A stretch of DNA of 64,000 nucleotides. Source: Serpula lacrymans var. lacrymans S7.9 (Eukaryota > Basidiomycota > Agaricomycetes > Boletales > Serpulaceae). This document shows, in pieces, positions 46,975-58,650 of the stretch. The DNA lies in assembly GCF_000218685.1 (NCBI RefSeq), contig NW_006763291.1:767789-831788 (forward strand), in the 5' to 3' direction. A program made the translations under genes and the position numbers. Under the pieces are notes generated by a model, which worked only from the letters and a program-made list of their open reading frames with translations, searched no databases and was not told the origin of the DNA. Every line of letters starts with the position of its first letter. The first letter of the stretch is position 1.

Positions 46975-49395
46975 TCAGCATTGCCTCGAAAATGCGACCT
47001 GTCCGATACCGTCTTGACTGCTGTTGAAGTTCTCTGCGTTTGGTCTGCCGTGTTCTTTGTCAGGTTGATGTAAACCTTTGGGAGTAGCAGAGACAACGCC
47101 TAGTGGGATTTCCGCGGGCTTGGAGGACCGGCCGGCTGAAGATTTCTTATCTCCAGACGACACTCCAGGTCTGCGTGAATAAAGAACGGGAGTGCTTTGG
47201 ACCTTGAATGCTAGACTTAAGATCGAAAAAACGAAGTGAACAAGGAATATCCAGGAAGCTCCAACGATGTATAGCGCCTTATGGTTTTCTGCAACCTTGA
47301 CGATGTCATCTCTCCGCACCACTTGGCCTTCCGAAGGGGGAGGTTTGTATAAAGTTAGCGGGCCTGTGGGTGAGCCACCCAGGGACTCGGTAGTCTCAAG
47401 GATATCAACAATGAGGCGCTCTACTAAATCCTCGCTCAATGTCTCCCGGACTGGATAGCATTGTTGAATGGTGATTCCTTACGGTAAACGATAGTATTAC
47501 TCACCGACAACTCGCAAAAGCTCAACATTTTCCTCTCCCAGGGGTGCATTGTAGTTTGGAATAATCCAGCCCTTAGCTTTGAGCATCATCTTGAAATAAC
47601 ATGTATGAGGCTGATAGCACAGATTCAACTATAGAACATACCGGAATCCATTCTTGCTTGACGTGAGGGTAAGTCGCTTTAAATTCGTCAGATAGCCTAC
47701 AATCAGCAAGAGACAATTCGAGCCATCATTATTACAAGATTAGGGTAAAAACTTGCCTGAATGTAACCACCGGCAACCCTATCTGATAAAAGTTTGGGTC
47801 GTCTTCATCAATACCTTTCGTAGGTTTACTTGCTGAACGATTAGCAGGCTTATGGATATTGCTCAAAACCTTCATTCGCAGATCATTATTCATCGATTTA
47901 TGTGAAGTATATCCATAAACATACCGTGAAATATGTACTATCCAAGGCTCTACTCAGTAATCTCGCATTTCGCAAGTCCTTTATCGCGATCCTCTTGTAA
48001 CCTTCGAAACCGAGGTTGAGGAAATTGAACATCTGGCAGAGAATTGGTGCAGCAGGCTTCGAAAAGTTGAGAGTGAACGAGTACTCGGTACTTCCAAGGT
48101 AATCTATCATTAACTGTCAGACAGATTCTAACCATACTGGAATGAACTCACGAAGCTCAAAAATGAGGTCTTTATGTAGGAAACTCTCGTCCCTCCAAAG
48201 AATCCACCCCAAGCCAGCGTAAACCAGGCCAAATTTGTGACCAGAGGTATTGATCGAATGAACTCGAGGAATATCGAAACTCCATTTGTAGTCCGGATAG
48301 GCAAACGGTGCGAAGAATCCCCCCGATGCACCGTCAACATGGATCGGAACATCTAATCCAGTTTTGGCCTGTAAATTATCCACTGTAAAATGTAAGCATA
48401 ATTTTCGCGACAAGAATCTGGCTAAGTACATACACAAGTCGCTCATCTCTTGCACGTTCTCAAAGTGCCCAGTATAGGTACTTCCTAGAATAATCATTAC
48501 ACCGATAGTGTTCTCGTCGACATATTTGATAGCTTCCTTGGGATCCATGATGAAATCACTCTCTGCCTTGACAGGTACTAAGCGCGTTTCTACATCCCAA
48601 TACCTGTGATAAGCAAGTTGAGGTTTGGTGAGTAGAGCCAACACTAACAGCCGACCTACCTGGCAAATTTTTCCAAAGCAACTTGGGCATTGGCTCCGAA
48701 GACAATGTTGGGGTGGGAACAATCTTTTCCTGCGTCCTTGCGCAGCTCTTGCCAGCGCTTTTTCATAGCAAGACCACCCAACATGATGGCTTCAGAAGAC
48801 CCCGCAGTAGCTGTACCGATAACTTTACTATCTTTCGGTGCTTTCCAGAGGTCAGCAACTTTTCCTTCTATTTAGTACAACTGCTTTTCGGTAAAGAAAA
48901 CTTAACCCACTCATTGAAATACACCGGCTGTGAATGACCTGAGTAGCAGGGTACTCGTCTAGGTCCACGGCATTCTTGTTGATGTTCTCCATTATGAGCT
49001 TTTCTGCCTCCGGAGGCATCCATGTGTGCACAAAACTAAAAAAAAAAAAAAACTTGATTCCTGCTGTGAACACTAAGCAATATTTGCTATACTCACGAAG
49101 CCAAGTTTAGTGTAGGATTTCCATCTAGGGTCATTTCGTCGTGTATGAGCTGATACGCAGACCTCGACGGAATACCATTAGTAGGCAGTGTATATTTCGG
49201 CACCTCAGCAGCATCTTCGTCGCGACTCCACGACTGATGATAAGTTTTTCGAGAACTATCTGTGTAATGTTTCCTGTGTGGATGGTCTTTCGACTGTTCA
49301 ATGACATCGTCGGCGTTGACTAACAAAGTTGTCTATGTGATGAGTTTCAAGGTCAATATTTAGGAATGGAGAGACGTACTGTGTCGCGAAAGCAT
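46975..49395 (-). CDS. glutamate decarboxylase with C-terminal membrane-segment extension
   Basis: The enzyme converts glutamate to GABA and CO2 with pyridoxal phosphate, the first step of the GABA shunt. Eleven exons were deduced: 49395-49380, 49319-49097, 49035-48911, 48858-48660, 48603-48434, 48382-48152, 48103-47925, 47869-47757, 47696-47642, 47589-47505 and 47450-46975. They sum to 623 residues in frame. The fold is recognised from [48 protein letters not shown] and the PLP lysine in NTSGHKFG (about residue 294). The enzyme core ends near residue 500. An extension carries a hydrophobic helix ([20 protein letters not shown], about 523-545) and a basic Ser-rich tail. Soluble fungal enzymes lack such a helix as far as I know. 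The intron at 47756-47697 starts with GCAAGT. The first coding exon has only 16 nt. Confidence 0.92.
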
Positions 49396-49950
49396 GACGG
49401 TTACTCTTGATAATAAAAAGGTCCTAAAAGGGGACAATAGGCTCGAGCTCAAACATTTTATACCACTGCATGCCGAGGCAGGACACAAAGGACGTGAAGC
49501 AGTTTTCGGGCCTGGAGGGGCGAGGATAATAATGAAATGTGCGCGGTGTGAGATGATCTCCGTAAATACATAGACACGTACCACCCAAAGGTAAAATTAA
49601 AAGAATGGGTACAGTGCTTTTGGGAGACCATAGTTCTAGCGTTCTAAAGCTGGTGTATCGCGAGGTGTAAGCTGCTAAAAAAAGTACAGGATTTCATTGG
49701 TGGGTTAACGAACACACCGCTGTTTAAAGTTTCCGTGCCATAAGGGCAGTCCGTGGAGACCAATAGCATGGAAACTGCGACCTGATAAGCACACACGTGA
49801 ATGCATCCTGTTCGTCATATCACAATTTAAGTTCTGACGAGAGTCCTTGCAATCGTGAGGAGAGTTCTATGACAACAAGCAACTTCGAGCGAGACTTTGA
49901 CGTCAAAACAGTGCAAAGTTACGTAAATTGACCTTTAAGTATAATGTAGA
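49396..49950. other. intergenic region upstream of glutamate decarboxylase
   Basis: About 0.55 kb between the start of the decarboxylase gene and the 3' end of the uL16m gene, both on the minus strand. It should contain the decarboxylase promoter. No clear TATA or repeat was recognised. Confidence 0.4.
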
Positions 49951-50766
49951 TTACGATGTCTCTATAGTGGGCGATACTGCAGGCGAAGGGGGTACCACTG
50001 GGAGTTCAGGTTGAACCAGCATGTTGCCCAAACGAGGAGGCGATGATTTTGTAATGAATTCCATAGTTGTAGGCAGTTTATCCGCTGCTTGACGCAGGGC
50101 TATGAAAGCAAACAGCGCTGAGTGAATGCAAGAAATGTTCATAACTGTACTCACCATCTCTCGCCAGCTCTTCTCTGATTGGAGTCCCTCCAATTTCAAA
50201 GATTACTCGCCCGGTAGGTACACTGTCAAGGTTAAACACTTGAGCGAGTTTGCTACAACCAAAACTACAACTTGATTACCGCGTTGCCCAAAATTCGAAA
50301 GTTCCTTTTCCTTTACCCATACGCGTTTCGTTTCCCTAGGTACAGATCATTGTCCATACGGAGAAGCGAAAAAAAGAGCACGAGTGATTACCTTGATGCA
50401 AACAGGGATATCCGGGAATACCCTCAAGTATACTTTCGCTCCTTTGACCACTTTGATTTTTCTCTTGATGACTTCCTCGGCTGTTGTCAGTTGCTTCGCA
50501 CTAAAACGGACTCCCATTCCCTTGATCCTGATACCCCATTCGCCGTAGGCTAATGTTGTGCCTTTAGTTGAACCACCAGTTGGGATAGGAATGCGTCCTT
50601 TGTGACGTTTTATGTGCTGCACTTGCCTGGGAGCAAGCTGTGAGCGAAACCTCGCTCCAAGTGGTGCCATAGGAATGTGGTTCTGGACGACATTCGATAA
50701 GAATGAACCGGAACGCTGCCAGACAGTCTGAGCTAGCACAGAACGTGAAGTAGAAAAGGAAAACAT
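49951..50766 (-). CDS. MRPL16: mitochondrial ribosomal protein uL16m
   Basis: uL16 is a large-subunit protein near the peptidyl-transferase centre. Exons 50766-50392, 50335-50280, 50222-50155 and 50099-49951 (GT-AG) give 215 residues. The start MFSFSTSRSVLAQTVWQRSG is a presequence. The uL16 core is evident: PRQVQHIKRHKGRIPIP, GGSTKGTTLAYGEWGIRIKG, KVYLRVFPDIPVCIKG, NETRMGKGKGTFEFWATRV, PTGRVIFEIGG and LRQAADKLPTTMEF. A Pro-rich tail ends the protein. The gene is head-to-head with PRP3. Confidence 0.93.
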
Positions 50767-50898
50767 GGCTGCTTATGTAACCGCACGTCCATCGCTTTCG
50801 CAGCTTGGCGCGGCTCTACTGTGGTTTCCCTTCTGGCAGGTTACCCTCAGGCATCACCATTCTGCTTTTTCGTAGAATATTGCCATCCTCTCACCAAC
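50767..50898. promoter_or_regulatory. 132-bp bidirectional promoter of uL16m and PRP3
   Basis: The two ATGs lie 132 bp apart on opposite strands, so transcription start sites of both genes must fall in this stretch. It contains a CGCTTTCGCAGCTTGGCGCGG segment and no clear TATA box, as expected for housekeeping promoters. Shared regulation is inferred from the spacing. Confidence 0.6.
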
Positions 50899-53228
50899 AT
50901 GAGCGATAGAAAAAGAGCACTTGAGGGTAACGGCGAATCGTCTGTCGCAAAGAAACTTAGAAGGTCTGCCTTTTTGTTGCTTTGTTCCAATTGTGTCTAA
51001 TCCTACAGTTTTTCTAGTGATACTGTGAGTTAATTCCTTTATGTCTCAAGGTGAATTCACCTTCTACATCATTCTGACATGTTTCTATAACCTCTTTCTC
51101 CCCCTCTTCCAGACTCCTACTAATGGAGCATCCACTTCAGGCGGCGTAAGTTCTCTGCTAGTCATTGACCGCTAATGTAAGCTAATTAGTACAAAAAAGC
51201 TTTCGGGGGATGCTCTCATTGCACAGAAGCGCGCAGAAATAGCTGCTAAGGTTGCGGCTATGAAGAAAAACATTCCTGGTGTGAGCGTACCTCCCGCACC
51301 TGTTAAAGTAGCTGCACCATCTCCGAGCCCCGTTGCCAACGGATCTCCCGCTGCTGCATCTGCAACAACCACAGATGATTTAGCCCGTCGGGTTGCTGAG
51401 GCTAAGAGGCGTGTAGCCGATGCACAGAGTAAACTAGCTGTGAAAGATAATCCATACATGGTACGTTATCTCCTCTCGTAACTCGCCATCACCGAACTTG
51501 CTTTCTAGTCGATGCCCCAAACTGGCAAGAAAAATCGCCCTGTAGAGCCAGCTCAACAAGGTGCTGGTCTCAAAATGGCTGCTCACCCTCTCCTACTCGA
51601 TACGGCTCCCACTGCACCTCAGTCAAAGAAAGACCGGTACAAGCCCATGCAGCCCAAATTTGCCTCTATTAAGGTCCTTATTTTATTATATATCCTGTAG
51701 TAACGATGTCTGATACACTATCTAGGCTAATATTCGCAATGCGCCTACTCCGCCCCCTGCTCCAACTCCGGTCCCCATGCTCGAGACAAAAGCCAATCCA
51801 TATGCATCAGGTGGTCCCCCCGCCAAGGAGAGTGGCTTTGAGGGGGTACCCAAGGAGCGTGCGGGACGGAACTTCAGGTTCAATCCCAAGGGGAAATACG
51901 TGCAACTAGCAAATCAAATGAGACAAGAGAATCAGCTAGAACAGCTGAAACAGCGTATTGCAGAGAGTGCTCGGAAGGCTGGTTTGGACTCTGAGTTCGA
52001 TTCTCTTGAGAAAAACATCAGAGTGAGTGCTTTTTATGCCATATAGTTTCTCGGCTGATTCTAGCCCGTTTTTCATCAGCGAGATGCCCCACCTGACGCT
52101 GAATGGTGGGACGGGGCATTGCTACCAAATAAAACATATGAGGATCTCGCGCTTGGACTATCGGCCCTCAATATTCGAAATGAAGACTCGCCGGTGACGA
52201 TTTACATTCAACATCCAATTCCTATCCCTGCTCCAGGTGAAAAGAGTAAAGTAGCATTGAAACCTATGATGTTGACCAAGAAGGTGAACACAAAATCGTA
52301 ACTTCCTCTCTCAAGGTCGCTGACAGAGATAAACAGGAGCAAAAGAAGATGAGGAAACAACGTCGTCAGGCTGAGTTGCAGGATAAGAGGGACAGAATTC
52401 GGATGGGTCTTATTCCACCCGATGCTCCCAAAGGTGAGCCTGATTATCTTTGGTGTGGCCGTTGAAGCTGACTTTTATCAGTGCGGTTGTCAAACTTGAT
52501 GAAGGTTCTTACATCAGACGCTGTGCAAGACCCTACAAGAGTGGAGGCTCGTGTCCGCAGGGAAGTTGCCATGCGAAAACATACGCACGAGAAAATGAAT
52601 GCAGAACGCAAGCTCACAGATGAACAACGAAGAGAGAAGGTGGAGAACAAAAAGGTAGAAGAAGAAAAGAAGGGTATATATGGTGCAGTCTTCAAGTCAG
52701 TGTAATGGTTACTCGAGTTCATAGCGTTACTGATAACAACCTTGCAGGGTGAAATCCTTGTCGGATCCTGCTCACAGGTTCAAGGTACGAAAGAACGCGG
52801 AGCAAATGAATCTTACTGGCCTATGTATCTTCAACCCTGCGTTCAGCATGGTATACGTCGAAGGTGCTTCAAAGTTCATACGGAACTATAAGCGCCTGAT
52901 GATTCATCGTATTGCTTGGACTGAGGCCGCGCGCCCTCGTGGTGCGGAGGATGTAGAGATTGATGAAGAAGATCAGGGAGGTGAGGGAGATGCGATTGCT
53001 AAACCTAAAGCGGCCGCTACCCCAGAAGATGGCATGGGAGGTGGCTCCCTGGAGGATAACGCGTGCTATCTTATATGGGAAGGACAATTGAGGGATCGAG
53101 CTTTTAGCAACTTCAAACCGAAGAGTTGCCCGACGGATAATGTGGCAAAGGAGGCACTTGGCCAGAAGCTATCAGGATACTGGGACCAAGCGAAGAACTG
53201 GAAACCGGAAGAAGAGGAACTTTTCTAA
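50899..53228 (+). CDS. PRP3: U4/U6 snRNP protein Prp3
   Basis: Prp3 binds U4/U6 snRNA and is needed to form the tri-snRNP in the nucleus. The start is ATG 50899 (MSDRKRALEG). About nine exons follow, with introns of roughly 45-65 nt (for example near 50964-51008, 51465-51508, 52024-52079 and 52704-52747). Recognised parts in order are: ALIAQKRAEIAAKVAAMKK, a helical segment DDLARRVAEAKRRVADAQSK, the conserved core GRNFRFNPKGKYVQLANQMR, DAEWWDGALL, ERKLTDEQRREKV, DPAHRFKVRKNAEQMNLTG, and the C-terminal DUF1115 domain with NPAFSMVYVEGASKFIRNYK and LMIHRIAW. The end is at WKPEEEELF and TAA 53228. Confidence 0.95.
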
Positions 53229-53485
53229 GTTCCTAAGTAGCCTTTTCTCATCTTCCTTTTCCTATTATTGTTTGTGTTGGTCGTTTTCTACCATGTATGT
53301 TATGTTCTTAATCCCTGTTATTTAAGAAAGAAATGGCAGGAGGTTTCTGCTTTATATCAATTTGATGTTGTTTGGCAAAAGTCTCAAATCCTAACATGCC
53401 TAACAATTGAAAGTTGGTGGTAGGCGATGGCGAAATACACTTTTAGTATGTACGGTACAAGTTGCCGCTAATCCGAATTTCCATC

Positions 53486-55100
53486 ATGTCTAATCGAAAA
53501 TCTTCATACAAGTTACCCCCCACGCTCTTGACGGACAAGCTTCAATCCCAAGAGGCCAGGCGTAGTAAGGTTTGTTCTTTCTGAATCAGACTAGCAAAGC
53601 TTAATCTGATGAAACCGATAACAGGCTTTGGAGGAGCAGAAACGTGTGTGTGACCTGTATCAAACAACCTTGATCGCCCCTAAATATCTTTACAATAGCG
53701 ACGTGCACAGAAATTTGACTCTTCTAGAGGGCTTGACTCGTTTGCCAATCTCAATCTTGGCCCTTCAGATGATGAAGGTGATGAAGTATTTGATGAGGGC
53801 GCTGAAGTAATTCGCGAAGGCGTAGCGAATTTTGCCTCGATGATACACACTTCAAATGCCTCAGAAGCGCCCCAAAACACCGTGACGACCAAGGAAGCGG
53901 AGAAAGAGAGCAAGAAGCAGGCGAAGAGTAGGCGAAGGCGGAAGAAGGCAAAACCAAGTAAATGGGCGGACAAGTGTATGTATGCGGAACTTCTGGAGAT
54001 GAACGAAGACGATATTTGGGGCAACAATAACAATAGTGGACCTGATGGTCTCCCTACAGACCTTGAGACTGGATGGGTGGCGGTAGCCCCTGTTCCAGTG
54101 GGCAAGCGTTGTCTGGCAATCACCCACCAATCTGCTGGAGTCGTTGGAATATGTTTGTTTATTTTTCCTTCACCTGTTCTGCAACTATATGATCTTACAT
54201 TTACGTCTCAAGCCCCCAACACAACGCTACGTTCTCGACTTCTTGGTAAATTGCTCATGCCACGCTTTCCTTCCTCCCTCCCACCATTGACAATCCTTGA
54301 CTGCATATTGGATCCTAATTGGAGGGATAATGGTATATTACACGTACTTGATGTACTGAAATGGAAGGGTCAAGATGTGGGGGATTGTGAAACACCTTTC
54401 AGGTCCGTACGTCGAAATTTATTTCATTTTCGATGCTTACATTACGTGTAGGTTATGGTGGAGGGACATGCGGCTGGATGAATTACCAAAGTATTCAGCC
54501 CCATCTACTTTTACGTTTTCAAGCCCATCGAGTAATAACCAATCAACCGACACCATTTCTGAGACTCAATCCACCTCAGATCAGCATTATCATTTTCCAT
54601 ACCCAACATCATTTGTTCCTATACCTTACCACACCAATACGACATTACCATCCCTATCTTCTTATGTCATCCCTCTCGCTCGTTCCTCTCGGCTTGTCGC
54701 TGTGGATATTCCTAATGCCTCAAACCCCCTTGTGCCGAATACTATGGAAGTCGACTCCCCCGGGTCAAACAATATTATACCATCGCAGGTTGTTACCCCA
54801 AGTTCTGCACACGTGGAATCAGATGGTCTTCTTCTCTATGTATCTCAAGCAACTTATGAACCGGGGACCAGTCCACTAAGTTGCTGGATACCTAATAAAC
54901 ATTACAGTGAAGTTCCAAGGGATCAAAGCCCCGCCGCAAGCACAAGAGAAATCCCTTTGGATCTGTTTGAAAAGTACGTTTATAGCCAATGAGTTGAGTT
55001 AAAACGCTCAAATGTTGTGGTTAGGCTTATTCAACGGCGCCTAGCGAAAGGGCAACAAGTAAACCAAGAGGTGGTCCCTACGGACATGGAGATGGCGTGA
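53486..55100 (+). CDS. snurportin-1 (m3G-cap snRNP import adaptor)
   Basis: Snurportin carries trimethylguanosine-capped U snRNPs to importin beta. After MSNRKSSYKLPP and an intron, the importin-beta-binding element reads EEQKRRRAQKFDSSRGLDSF, formed by removing an intron between AAACGT and CGACGT (about 53648-53697). An acidic stretch and a Lys/Arg-rich patch follow. The cap-binding domain is recognised from WVAVAPVPVGKRCLAITHQS, LTILDCILDP, ILHVLDVLKWKGQDVGDCET, FRLWWRDMRL and DGLLLYVSQATYEPGTSPL. The last exon (55024-55100) ends KGQQVNQEVVPTDMEMA. It follows PRP3 on the same strand with 257 bp between them, so two snRNP biogenesis genes are neighbours. Confidence 0.9.
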
Positions 55101-55439
55101 TATGGTTTCACACACAGTGGAATGAATATCTCAATAACCAACGCTACATATACAGCTGTAAAAACTTATGTGAACATTTAGGGAGAAAATCCTCAGCTGG
55201 ACGAAACCAACTTCATTGAGTGAGTCATGTACCTATGGGGGAAAATCTATGTACAATATATGATAGAGAGATAAAAATGAGATAAACATGAGGTAAACAT
55301 ACCCTCAGTTAGATAGAACCAACTGAGGAAAAGAAGAGAAGGCGGTATATAAACTAAGTGGTGGTGCAGTCACACAATTAGATGGAACGCTTGCATTGAA
55401 CCTGAACAGACCCCTATAAGGAATCAAGCTTTAATCAAA

Positions 55440-55812
55440 GATTTAACTAAATCTTTCAATTCGGTGATGGTACCACTCTGCTTATCACACCTGCCTCCCC
55501 AATTCCTCTTCGACCCGAAAAATCGCTATTGACATTGTTGTTATCCGCAAGACAAACGCAGTATGAAGCAGATGCGACTCGGACCTTCACTACAAACTTA
55601 GTTATCACCTTGACCTGCACTCTGAGCTCCCAAGGGATTTGTTGGTTTTTAAGGTGCGTTTATAGCCGACGAGTTAAAACAAAGCGCTTAGCGAAAGGAT
55701 ATCAAGTCAACCAAGAGGTGTTCCCCTACCACGCACATGGAGATGGCATTGTCCACAAAGAATAAAAGTCTACGATCAACGCTATATATACAAGTATACA
55801 GACTTACACGAC
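55440..55812 (+). pseudogene. decayed copy of the snurportin 3' end
   Basis: Bases about 55650-55812 repeat the last intron, last exon and 3' flank of the snurportin gene (about 54975-55185). Shared blocks include GTTTATAGCC, CTTAGCGAAAGG, CAAGT followed by AACCAAGAGGTG, ACATGGAGATGGC and a CAACGCTA-TATA block, with scattered substitutions and small indels. Weaker similarity to the preceding exon extends to about 55440. The copy lacks the cap-binding domain and a usable start, so it is non-functional. The two copies lie about 0.6 kb apart in the same orientation. Confidence 0.75.
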
Positions 55813-55916
55813 ACACAAAAAAAACATGTTCATCACACATTCCACCCTCTGCACGGAGCAGGCAGTATCTAGTGTGTTACCCGGGGAAGGTTTTATAAAG
55901 AAAAACGTTGCTGCAA

Positions 55917-58650
55917 TCAATATTTAGCATGAATCAAATTACGCGAATGCGTTCGACATACTCTTAAATGTCTGCCCGTTATCTGGACAAAGGGTACACT
56001 CAGGATACCTAAACCAATAGCCACGCTGGAAAAATATCAGAAAGAGCCTATAGCAAATGTGGAGAAATTAGACGCACGCAGCTTCACAGCCGAAAGTCTC
56101 CATAGCTCCGTCTTTGTTTGCCCATGGTACTTGGAAATAGGCGACACTGAAACCTGTCATATGAGTTGTCAGCAAACGTTTCACATGATGGTAGATAAGT
56201 GATTTACCTCCAAGGGTTCTGGCGAGATTAACAAGCGCACTAATTTCGCCCTTGTTGTGTATTACCTCGTTAGAATCAGCCTTAAGACAGTAATACTGCG
56301 GAAACATACCTGTTGTTTCGGGAAGCAGTCGTTACAATAGGCATCTTTGTAGCAACATCAGCTTCATTTCGAATCGACCGTGCTTAGAAATTACTCACAC
56401 ACAGCGACAGTATTAACCATGACGGCTATCTGCGCTATGCCCCACCCCATAATGACAGCTGGAACGCTGAGTTTTTCCAAGCCCGAGCCCAAAGTGACGA
56501 ATCCGCAGACATACAAAGGCATAGCCACATAACAAGCCCTGCAAGAAAATCGGGAAAGTTACCAGGCGATGGGTTGTAGTAAAGCTTACCACAGTCGACT
56601 TTCAGCTTCGAAGACACCTTTGTTTCGGCGGATGCTAATACGCATAATCCAGTCATTGAGATATCGTCCAATTAATTCACCAAGGAGGACGCCAACCTAA
56701 ACAATAGTGATTGAGCGAAATGAATGTACGTCACTAGGAAAAACAGTACGATGGGTGTAGCATAGAATGCAGCGGTGATGATCTGGTCAAAGCCAAAGCC
56801 TAAAGGTGGGGCGGTTCCAAAAAAAACCACGTTGGTGACCTTCATCAAATCATCAGGACTAGCAAAACGACAGTGCTACAACAGTTTTAAGTCACATTGA
56901 GACCAGCCGAGAAACCAAAAACCACTGCCTGCAAAAGTAGCGTAACCACGTAAACAGTTTATTCCAGAAGCAGGGTAACGAGGACTGTACCTCAAAAACA
57001 AGGATACCCAGTAGCTGGGGCCGCCAGACAACATTGAAAGGGCAAATAATAACGTCCCACCAGGCAGATCTAAACTTTGCCATTTTGACACCTGTCAATC
57101 CCAGTAAACTTTCGATGCGATACCGAATGCCGTCGGTTGGTCGTTTTGGGATAGGTTTGACAGTCCGATCGTATAGTCTACAATTATATTGAGAAAAGAC
57201 AGTAACTGTGGTCTTCAAAGAGGAACACTGACGTTTCCTGGCCAAAAAAAATGATCAGGAACAGGACCAAGCCTCCGTAGATGCATCCTATCCCGTAGGC
57301 CCATCTCCAGCTGCAGACAATGGCTTCAGTCGATTAATAAAGAACGATAGCTACCACAATACCTTGCTTTCGCAACAAGGAAACCAAACAAGAATGGCGA
57401 AAGGAACGGAGATACGACGAATCCCATGGTCCAGATATTGAGCTTTGCATAAAAGTCAGTGGAACCAGCCTGCGATAGGAGTATACACAAGACTGACCTT
57501 ACGCGCTTGTAGATGGAAGGGATATATGTCTGTCACAATATATAGTCCCTGATATACATTCTTGTCAATGGTTGTATGGTATGACCAAAATATCTTGCAC
57601 TTACAGTCACTTGTGGGCATGTCCTGTGATGCATCGTCAGCTCTTCCATCCTGGATTATTCATTAAAAAAACACATTACCCGAAGAATGCAGTCAAACAG
57701 CGCATTGCTGGTATTGAGGGCTCGCATTAGTCAACGTAAACGATAAAGCTCGAAGGCTGACCTGTAAAGGTATTCAAATTGGGAGCTACTGCACATCCAA
57801 TCAAGAACAGAAGAGCTAGAAGCTGTGTAGATGATGATCGATTAATAGCGAGGCCGTTTCTAAAAATGAGCACTGACCTGCGACCAGAAAAGGATGGGAA
57901 GGCGTCCAAAGCGTCTCATGAGCATCACACTAAATATACTACCGAAGCCTTATCGGGGACAACGTTAGAAGGCTGTTATATTGCGTTGTACTATAAAAAC
58001 CAGCAGCTCACCCAAAAGAAAGATACTCCAGCTATTCTGTGATGAGTATCAACACAATGATAATCAGCGAAGATCCTTACTTGGATGTCAAGTCGTTGAT
58101 TTCCCCTGTCGTGGTATTGAACTGCTTAGATAGCGGGAAGAGTGCCGCAACCCCTGTGAAGATGCTGGTTCAGCGACGCCTTACATTATGGCTAATGAAC
58201 GTAGTTTACCTATACCAGAGTCGAAATCTGGTACAACGGCAGCCAGAGTGGCGATAAGCAACTGAACGGCTTTGCGACCGTCGCTCCACTAACAATAAAA
58301 ACAATGTTTTTGTCAGAGACGATGTAAAAAAATAACGTGTCTGCATAATCACGTTTTGTGGATCCTCTGGATCATCTGTAGGTTGAGGCCATAGTACTTT
58401 CGTTCCATCACTTGTAAGCTTAAGTTTTGTCGCAACAGCTTCACCGAATTCTAGCTTGGCCTCCCTAAAAACCAGCTTCAGCGAGGACTTGAATGGAATA
58501 CGACTGAACATACAATGGGTCGATGACGAGGCGACCAGCATTGTGCTCGTGATAAGACAGCAAGTCGATTTCAGATTCGTTGACACTGCTTGTTATAACG
58601 TCGACCTTCTTCTCGTCGTCAAAAGTTTCACCTAACTCTAGGGCGGCCAT
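55917..58650 (-). CDS. MFS transporter (anion/vitamin symporter-like subgroup)
   Basis: The start MAALELGETFDDEKKV (ATG 58650) precedes WPQPTDDPEDPQNW, the N-terminal signature of a fungal MFS subgroup. Helices follow in order: KAVQLLIATLAAVVPDF; SIFLLGWGAVF; LFWSQLLALLFLIGCAVA; an A-type MRCLTAFFGT; GFVVSPFLSPFLFGFL; YGGLVLFLIIFFG with QETLYDR; and a second half with VFFGTAPPLGFGFDQII, GVLLGELIGRYLND and VYAYCNDCFPKQQGEIS. About a dozen exons with 50-60 nt introns are needed, only partly resolved here. The frame containing AMETFGCEAACV stops at 56068. Removing a 52-nt GT-AG intron gives EAAVAIGLGILSVPFVQ, the final helix, so the true end is TGA 55917. The substrate is unknown. Confidence 0.85.
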
